Below, in pieces: positions 59,619 through 64,000 of a stretch of 64,000 nucleotides of DNA; position 1 is the stretch's first letter, and every line of letters starts with the position of its first letter. The translations under genes and the position numbers were made by a program. Origin of the DNA: JAHKLT01 sp046197865 (GTDB taxonomy: Archaea; Methanobacteriota; Methanobacteria; Methanobacteriales; Methanobacteriaceae); NCBI RefSeq assembly GCF_046197865.1, contig NZ_CP166990.1, positions 744,001 through 808,000 on the forward strand, written 5' to 3'. Below the pieces are notes generated by a model, which did no database searches, had not been told where the DNA came from, and saw only the letters and a list, made by a program, of their open reading frames with translations.

Positions 59619-60944
59619 ATGTTGTTTAGATCATTTGATTTAGATTTGAAAAGTTTAATTAATTATGAAACAGAAAGTTATATTTTAGAAGAAAATAAGT
59701 TTTCTAGAAATCGTAAAATGGGGTTTAAAGATTTCGTTTATTATATATTAAGAAATAAAGGTAAAACAAGTGTTTTAGAGATTGACGATTATTATTGGGA
59801 TAAATTTGGTGATGATGAGATGCCTATAAGCAAACAGGATTTATCTAAGCAAAGAACGTATTTGGACGGTAGAATTTTTAAAGATTCTAATGCAAAAACA
59901 ATTAAAAATATTTATTCTAATCCTAAATTTGATTTAGATGATTTTAAAGGTTATAAAGTTTTTGCAATTGATGGATCACAAGTAGAATTGCCCAATACTG
60001 ATAAAACAAGAAAAGATTTTAATGTAGCTTTAAGAGCTTTAAAAGAAACAAAAACACCAAAAGCACGAATATCAATCTTATCTGATGTTAAAAATGAACT
60101 AATAATTGATTCATCCATTTCTGAAATGAGTATAGGTGAAGAAGTACATGCATATGATCATATTGAAAAAACAGACAAAATAATTGATTTAGAAAAATCA
60201 ATAATAGTTTTTGACAGATACTATGCTTCCATAGAACTATTTTTACAACTAATATCTAAAAAAAGCAATTTCATATTCAGACTACGAAATATTGACTACA
60301 AAAAAGAAAGAAAAAGAATGAAAACAGATGATGAATACATCGAAATCAATTTAAACAACATTAGAACTAAAAATATTAAAAATAAAGAATTAAAAGAAAA
60401 AGCAGAAAAAATAGGACGATTAAAATTAAGAATAGTAAACATACCACTAGAAAACGATGAAATAGAAACACTAATAACCAATATACCATCAGAAACAGCC
60501 AACAAAGAAGAATTAAAACAATTATATGGCCAAAGATGGAAAATAGAAGAAGGATACGATGCCCTGAAAAATAAAATACACATAGAAAACTTCAGTGGAA
60601 AAAGACGAATAATCATCGAACAAGACTTTTACGCACAAATACTCATGTACAACATGCTAATAGCACTAAAAAGAGAATACAACCAAAAAATAAAAGAAGA
60701 TCCCAAATATAAAAACTGCAAATGCGAATACAAAGTCAACATAAACCTACTATCAGGACAATTAAAAAACTACCTAATAACAATGGTATTTACAAAAAAC
60801 AAAAAAGAACAAGAAAAAATAGACAAAAGAATGTACAAAAAAGCCACCAGATACCTAATCAAAGTACCCACACAAAAAGAAAACAAAAGAAACACAAAAA
60901 ACCAACCCAAAAAATACCCATACAACAACAGAAAAAATTTCTAA
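59619..60944 (+). CDS. IS4-family transposase
   Basis: The 441-residue transposase has the DDE catalytic triad: Asp118 in VFAIDGSQVELPN, Asp199 in IIVFDRYYASIEL, and Glu310 in the signature YGQRWKIEEGYDALKNK, which exactly fits Y-(2)-R-(3)-E-(6)-K of IS4. A long beta insertion lies between the second Asp and Glu. The C-terminus is very basic (Lys/Arg/Asn-rich) and reaches into the right terminal repeat. The start at ATG 59619 follows GGGGTTGTTTT. As in the other insertion sequence, the sense strand is T/G-rich in its first third and A/C-rich in its last third. Confidence 0.92.
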   Translation: MLFRSFDLDLKSLINYETESYILEENKFSRNRKMGFKDFVYYILRNKGKTSVLEIDDYYWDKFGDDEMPISKQDLSKQRTYLDGRIFKDSNAKTIKNIYSNPKFDLDDFKGYKVFAIDGSQVELPNTDKTRKDFNVALRALKETKTPKARISILSDVKNELIIDSSISEMSIGEEVHAYDHIEKTDKIIDLEKSIIVFDRYYASIELFLQLISKKSNFIFRLRNIDYKKERKRMKTDDEYIEINLNNIRTKNIKNKELKEKAEKIGRLKLRIVNIPLENDEIETLITNIPSETANKEELKQLYGQRWKIEEGYDALKNKIHIENFSGKRRIIIEQDFYAQILMYNMLIALKREYNQKIKEDPKYKNCKCEYKVNINLLSGQLKNYLITMVFTKNKKEQEKIDKRMYKKATRYLIKVPTQKENKRNTKNQPKKYPYNNRKNF

Positions 60945-60970
60945 AAAAAAACCTTAAGTTGACAGAAGTG
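60941..60970 (-). repeat. Right terminal inverted repeat of the IS4 element
   Basis: Ends GACAGAAGTG and mirrors the left repeat; it also encodes the last residue and stop of the transposase. Confidence 0.9.
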
Positions 60971-60979
60971 ACTATTAAT
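60971..60979. repeat. Target-site duplication of the IS4 element, right copy
   Basis: ACTATTAAT, identical to 59373-59381. Confidence 0.85.
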
Positions 60980-61067
60980 GAGAAATTTTAAATAGTATAA
61001 AAGATATATATTATAATATGATATCATAAAGCATTATGATACAATTTATTTTTTATTAGTGATTTAT

Positions 61068-61439
61068 ATGACATCAAATAACATAGACAATATTGTAATT
61101 TTCAAAAAAGAATTAGGTAGACAATTAGAAATCGATCAAAAATATGTTGGAATTAAAACTACAGAAAATAATATCTTTAAAGTTAATTTAAGAGTTCCAG
61201 AAAATTTAAAAGATGAAGTTCTTGATTATTTTAAAAAATTCCAAATTGCTGAACCAATTTCTTTTGATATTGGTAATACTGGTGATATAAATTGTTTATT
61301 TAGAGGCACATCACCTGTTATAGAAAATGATGATAATGGAACTAAGTATTATTTAATATCTGTAATTTTAGAAGAAGTTAAAAAAGTTCTTCCAGATGAA
61401 ACAGAAGGACATACATGTAGTAATTGTGGTTTGCATTAA
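61068..61439 (+). CDS. Small protein with C-terminal CxxC, unknown function
   Basis: A 123-residue protein starting MTSNNIDNIVIFKKELGRQL. Alternating strands and helices (NNIFKVNLRVPENLKDEVLD, GDINCLFRGTSPVIENDDNG, KYYLISVILEEVKKVL) suggest a compact alpha/beta domain. The end HTCSNCGLH holds a CxxC with flanking His that could bind metal. I do not recognise the family. The ATG at 61068 is favoured over a GTG at 61059 because AGTGATTT lies in front. It overlaps the convergent epimerase gene by four bases. Confidence 0.65.
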   Translation: MTSNNIDNIVIFKKELGRQLEIDQKYVGIKTTENNIFKVNLRVPENLKDEVLDYFKKFQIAEPISFDIGNTGDINCLFRGTSPVIENDDNGTKYYLISVILEEVKKVLPDETEGHTCSNCGLH

Positions 61440-62362
61440 TCTTTAAACCACTTTACTGTTTCTTCTATTTGTTTTTCAAATGCACTAGAATCTACTTTAA
61501 AATTTATTTTACTCATTAAAGATACATCAGCTGATGAATGTTTAATGTCTCCTTTTCGCTCATCAAGATATTCTGGTTCTAAATCTGAATTTAAAACATT
61601 TTTTATTATTTTGAAAAGTTCATTAATAGTTAATTTCTTACCAGAAGCTATATTTAAAACTCCATTATAATCAGATTCACATGCAGCTATATTAGCTTTA
61701 ACAATATCTTTTACAAATATGAAATCTCTTGTTTGCTCACCATCACCATAAATTATTGGCCTTTCATTGTTTACTAAAGCAAATATAAAATTAGGAATTA
61801 CTGCTGCATATTGTGAGTTAACATCTTGTTTTGGTCCAAATACATTAAAATATCTAAGTGAAACAGCATTTAATCCATAACTTTCTGTAAATGATTTTAA
61901 ATACAATTCACAACTAGCTTTAGAAGCAGCATAAGGTGAAGTTGGCATTAAAGGTTCACTTTCTTTTAAAGGAGTATTAGGATTTTGCCCATAAACTGCA
62001 GATGATGATGAGAAAACAATTTTTTTAATATTTTGATTTTTACAAGCTATAATCAATTTAACTGTTGCATCTACATTATTTTCATTTGATTTTAAAGGTT
62101 CATCTACACTTAATGGTACACTTGCCATAGCTGCAAGGTGAAAAACATAATCAATATTTTCTAATATCTTATCTAAATCTAAATCATTTAAGTTTCCTTT
62201 AATGATTCTCATATTTTTATGTTCTGGATTTTTTAAATTATTTATTTTTCCAGTAGATTCATTGTCAATTATAGTGATTTGATTATTATCTACTAATTCA
62301 TCAACAATGTGGGATCCAATAAATCCTAATCCTCCTGTTACAACAATATTTTTATTTTTCAT
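61436..62362 (-). CDS. galE: NAD-dependent UDP-sugar epimerase, GalE-like
   Basis: A 308-residue short-chain dehydrogenase of the extended type. It has the NAD motif VVTGGLGFIGSHIVDELVD, the catalytic Ser/Tyr-Lys set in FSSSSAVYGQNPNT and SPYAASKASCELYLK, and ESYGLNAVSLRYFNVFGPKQ. It most likely interconverts UDP-glucose and UDP-galactose or the N-acetylated forms. Pseudomurein in this order contains galactosamine, so a wall-precursor role is possible. It is monocistronic and convergent with the CxxC protein gene. The exact sugar is not determinable. Confidence 0.82.
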   Translation of the reverse strand: MKNKNIVVTGGLGFIGSHIVDELVDNNQITIIDNESTGKINNLKNPEHKNMRIIKGNLNDLDLDKILENIDYVFHLAAMASVPLSVDEPLKSNENNVDATVKLIIACKNQNIKKIVFSSSSAVYGQNPNTPLKESEPLMPTSPYAASKASCELYLKSFTESYGLNAVSLRYFNVFGPKQDVNSQYAAVIPNFIFALVNNERPIIYGDGEQTRDFIFVKDIVKANIAACESDYNGVLNIASGKKLTINELFKIIKNVLNSDLEPEYLDERKGDIKHSSADVSLMSKINFKVDSSAFEKQIEETVKWFKD

Positions 62363-62604
62363 AATAATTTTCCTAATTTTTAAATTAATTTAATATTTGT
62401 TTTTGTAAACTTATTAAATTTATTTATTTTATATGAGGGATTTTATTTTCAAGTTCAATTCATAATTCTTAAATATTACTTGAATAATATATTTTATATA
62501 TCTAAAGTAATTTTTATTTTTTATAAAGAGAAATTGTTTTAGATGAATGAAATAATTTTTTAAAAAATTAAAAAAAAACGAAATGGAGGTCGTTTAAAAT
62601 TAAT

Positions 62605-64000
62605 TTGAAAAAAGGAATAATATTAATAAGTTTAACAATGTTAATATTATTCTCAATTAGTTCAATTAGTGCTGAAGAAATTAGCACTAATATTGAAGAA
62701 GTTAGTGATGTAGGATTTGAAACTACAGCTAGCTATGATAAAGAAATTTATGTAAACACTACTGGCAGTGATGGTAATTCTGGTAGTAAAGATAATCCTT
62801 ATGCTACTATTAATCAAGGTATATCAAGTGCTTCTGATTCTGAAGATGTAGCTATTTATTTAAGTGAAGGAACATTTGATGGTACTGGAAATGTTGGGCT
62901 AACAATTAATATTGATCATCAATCAAATGGTGGTAGTTTAACTTTTATTGGTAGTGGAAATAAAACAATAATAGATGCACAAAGAATTTCAGATATTTTT
63001 TATATTCCTAATTATAATTCAAATATTACTTTTATTGATATTACTTTTATTAATGGTAATGGTCAGTATGGTGGTTCTGTAATTTATAATCAAGGAAGTT
63101 TAACAATTCAAAACTGTATTTTTCTTAATAATTCAGATGCAAGTAATGGTGGTGCAATTTATCATTCTGGAAATGATATAAGTATTTTAAATTCTATTTT
63201 TGAAAATAACTCTGCAAATACACGTGGTGGTGCTTTATATATACAAAGTGCAACAACAATAAATCTAATAAATAATATTTTTAAAAACAACTATTTTAAA
63301 GCCACATCTGGAACCATGATTGGAACAGGTGTTTGTATTCAAAATTCAGATAATGCAAATATCACAAATAATAAATTTATTAATCATTCTTCTGGATTAA
63401 CTGCACGTGATGGTGCTTTATATCTTATTTCAGTTGATGGGTATCTAACTAATAATACATTTGAAAACTGTCAACATATTGGAACAACATATTCTATTGT
63501 GTATCTTTCTGGAAACAATTATCTCAAAGATAATAAATTTATTAACTCTTCTAATACAAAAGGTAATCTTTATAATGCTGGAAATATGAATGTTAAAATT
63601 AATTATGATGATGCTATTGTTACAGGTCCAACTTTCACTTTAACTGCAAATGTAACTGATGATAATGATAATAAAATTACAGGAGGATCTGTCAATTTTT
63701 ATGCAAATGATATTTTAATAGGTTCTGGAACTGTTGATAATGGAATTACTACTTGGACAGGTAATAAATTATTAACTACTGGAACATATGAACTTAAAGG
63801 AGATTATGTTAATAAATATGGAGATTCTGAAATAATATCAGGTACTTTAACTTACACTGCTCCAATTATTACAACTGTGGAATATTGGGTATCTAATGTT
63901 GGTAATGATAATAATCCTGGAACTGAAAATAGTCCATTTTTAACTATTAATAAAGCTATACAATCTGCAAGTAATTTAAATAATGTCATTATTTATTTAA
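62605..64000 (+). CDS. Adhesin-like surface protein, 3' end beyond the window
   Basis: At least 465 residues, frame still open at 64000. A signal peptide (KKGIILISLTMLILFSISSI then SAEE) is followed by a DUF1565-like opening YVNTTGSDGNSGSKDNPYAT, beta-helix rungs (NCIFLNNSDASNGGAIYHSG, NNIFKNNYF), and a Big-type Ig domain (about residues 330-420: VTGPTFTLTANVTDDNDNKI, GTYELKGDYVNK). A second opening YWVSNVGNDNNPGTENSPFL begins near residue 428, so the modules repeat. The start is uncertain: GGAGG lies at 62585-62589, TTG 62605 is 15 bases away and gives the usual Lys-Lys signal start, while ATT 62599 has better spacing (nine bases). It belongs with the proteins at 4320 and 7562. Confidence 0.88.
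   Translation, partial: MKKGIILISLTMLILFSISSISAEEISTNIEEVSDVGFETTASYDKEIYVNTTGSDGNSGSKDNPYATINQGISSASDSEDVAIYLSEGTFDGTGNVGLTINIDHQSNGGSLTFIGSGNKTIIDAQRISDIFYIPNYNSNITFIDITFINGNGQYGGSVIYNQGSLTIQNCIFLNNSDASNGGAIYHSGNDISILNSIFENNSANTRGGALYIQSATTINLINNIFKNNYFKATSGTMIGTGVCIQNSDNANITNNKFINHSSGLTARDGALYLISVDGYLTNNTFENCQHIGTTYSIVYLSGNNYLKDNKFINSSNTKGNLYNAGNMNVKINYDDAIVTGPTFTLTANVTDDNDNKITGGSVNFYANDILIGSGTVDNGITTWTGNKLLTTGTYELKGDYVNKYGDSEIISGTLTYTAPIITTVEYWVSNVGNDNNPGTENSPFLTINKAIQSASNLNNVIIYL

Larger units (their letters stand above)
59382..60970 (+). mobile_element. Complete IS4-family insertion sequence, 1589 bp
   Basis: Terminal inverted repeats of 29-30 bases (59382-59410 and 60941-60970) begin CACTTCTGTCAACTTAAG and differ by one substitution and one T in a T-run. 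The 9-bp sequence ACTATTAAT flanks both sides (59373-59381 and 60971-60979), a perfect target duplication. One IS4-type transposase lies inside. Nine-base duplications are usual in the ISH8/IS231-like part of IS4. The inserted site is intergenic. Perfect duplication and intact ORF point to recent movement. Confidence 0.92.

Overview
The window looks like a methanogenic archaeon of the Methanobacteriales, most likely Methanobrevibacter or a close relative. The DNA is very AT-rich. Promoters are archaeal TATA type and ribosome binding sites are GGTGA or GGAGG. Marker genes fit: proteasome-activating nucleotidase, archaeal GatD/GatE, split GMP synthase, Cgi121 of KEOPS, aMBF1, NreA, citramalate synthase, a 2-oxoisovalerate:ferredoxin oxidoreductase, a pseudomurein-type MraY/Mur-ligase set, a C/D box sRNA and very large adhesin-like surface proteins. 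No rRNA, tRNA, CRISPR array or prophage was seen. The species cannot be fixed from the sequence alone.

Layout. 1-1351: 3' end of argJ and a 34-residue basic protein. 1668-3446: a complete insertion sequence with terminal inverted repeats, an 8-bp target duplication and an IS256/Mutator-like transposase. 4320-15802: two adhesin-like proteins; the second (2746 aa) carries a nearly perfect 375-bp tandem array of 7.7 copies. 15948-18295: a methyltransferase followed by tarI and tarJ, a CDP-ribitol pathway unusual in an archaeon. 18353-22703: argB, small unknown genes, an acyl-CoA ligase whose only full-length start is an ATA codon, a beta-decarboxylating dehydrogenase and a HEAT-repeat protein. 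23116-26923: a probable NrpR nitrogen operator in front of pdxT and the three-gene archaeal glutamate synthase. 27476-27927: a compact structured locus of unknown kind. 28562-33998: nikR, a methyltransferase, a hydrogenase maturation protease that appears to start at ATT, then an ATP-grasp, MraY-like and Mur-ligase-like trio for pseudomurein precursor synthesis. 34238-38873: envelope and unknown genes, aMBF1, PAN and a C/D box sRNA. 38971-44481: a PH-domain membrane protein with a repeat tail, a geranylgeranyl-reductase-family protein, tRNA G10 methyltransferase, cimA and cgi121. 44475-53522 (mostly minus): DegT-like protein, NreA, split GMP synthase, thioredoxin reductase, GatE and GatD. 53523-58517 (minus): a regulator - acyl-CoA ligase - vorCBA operon that would turn branched-chain acids into 2-oxo acids. 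58883-64000: unknown genes, an IS4-family element with a 9-bp target duplication, a GalE-like epimerase and the 5' part of a third adhesin-like protein.

Main observations: (1) at least two and perhaps four genes have a well-placed ribosome binding site followed by AUA or AUU instead of AUG/GUG/UUG; (2) an undescribed structured unit at 27677-27801, either a three-way-junction RNA or a hairpin-encoded 24-codon peptide; (3) a perfect GGAA-N6-TTCC operator ahead of the glutamate synthase cluster; (4) archaeal tarIJ next to giant adhesins; (5) a shared bias to T/G third positions in tandem-repeat DNA of unrelated genes and a mirrored strand composition in both insertion sequences. All functional calls rest on reading motifs by eye; no database search was possible.
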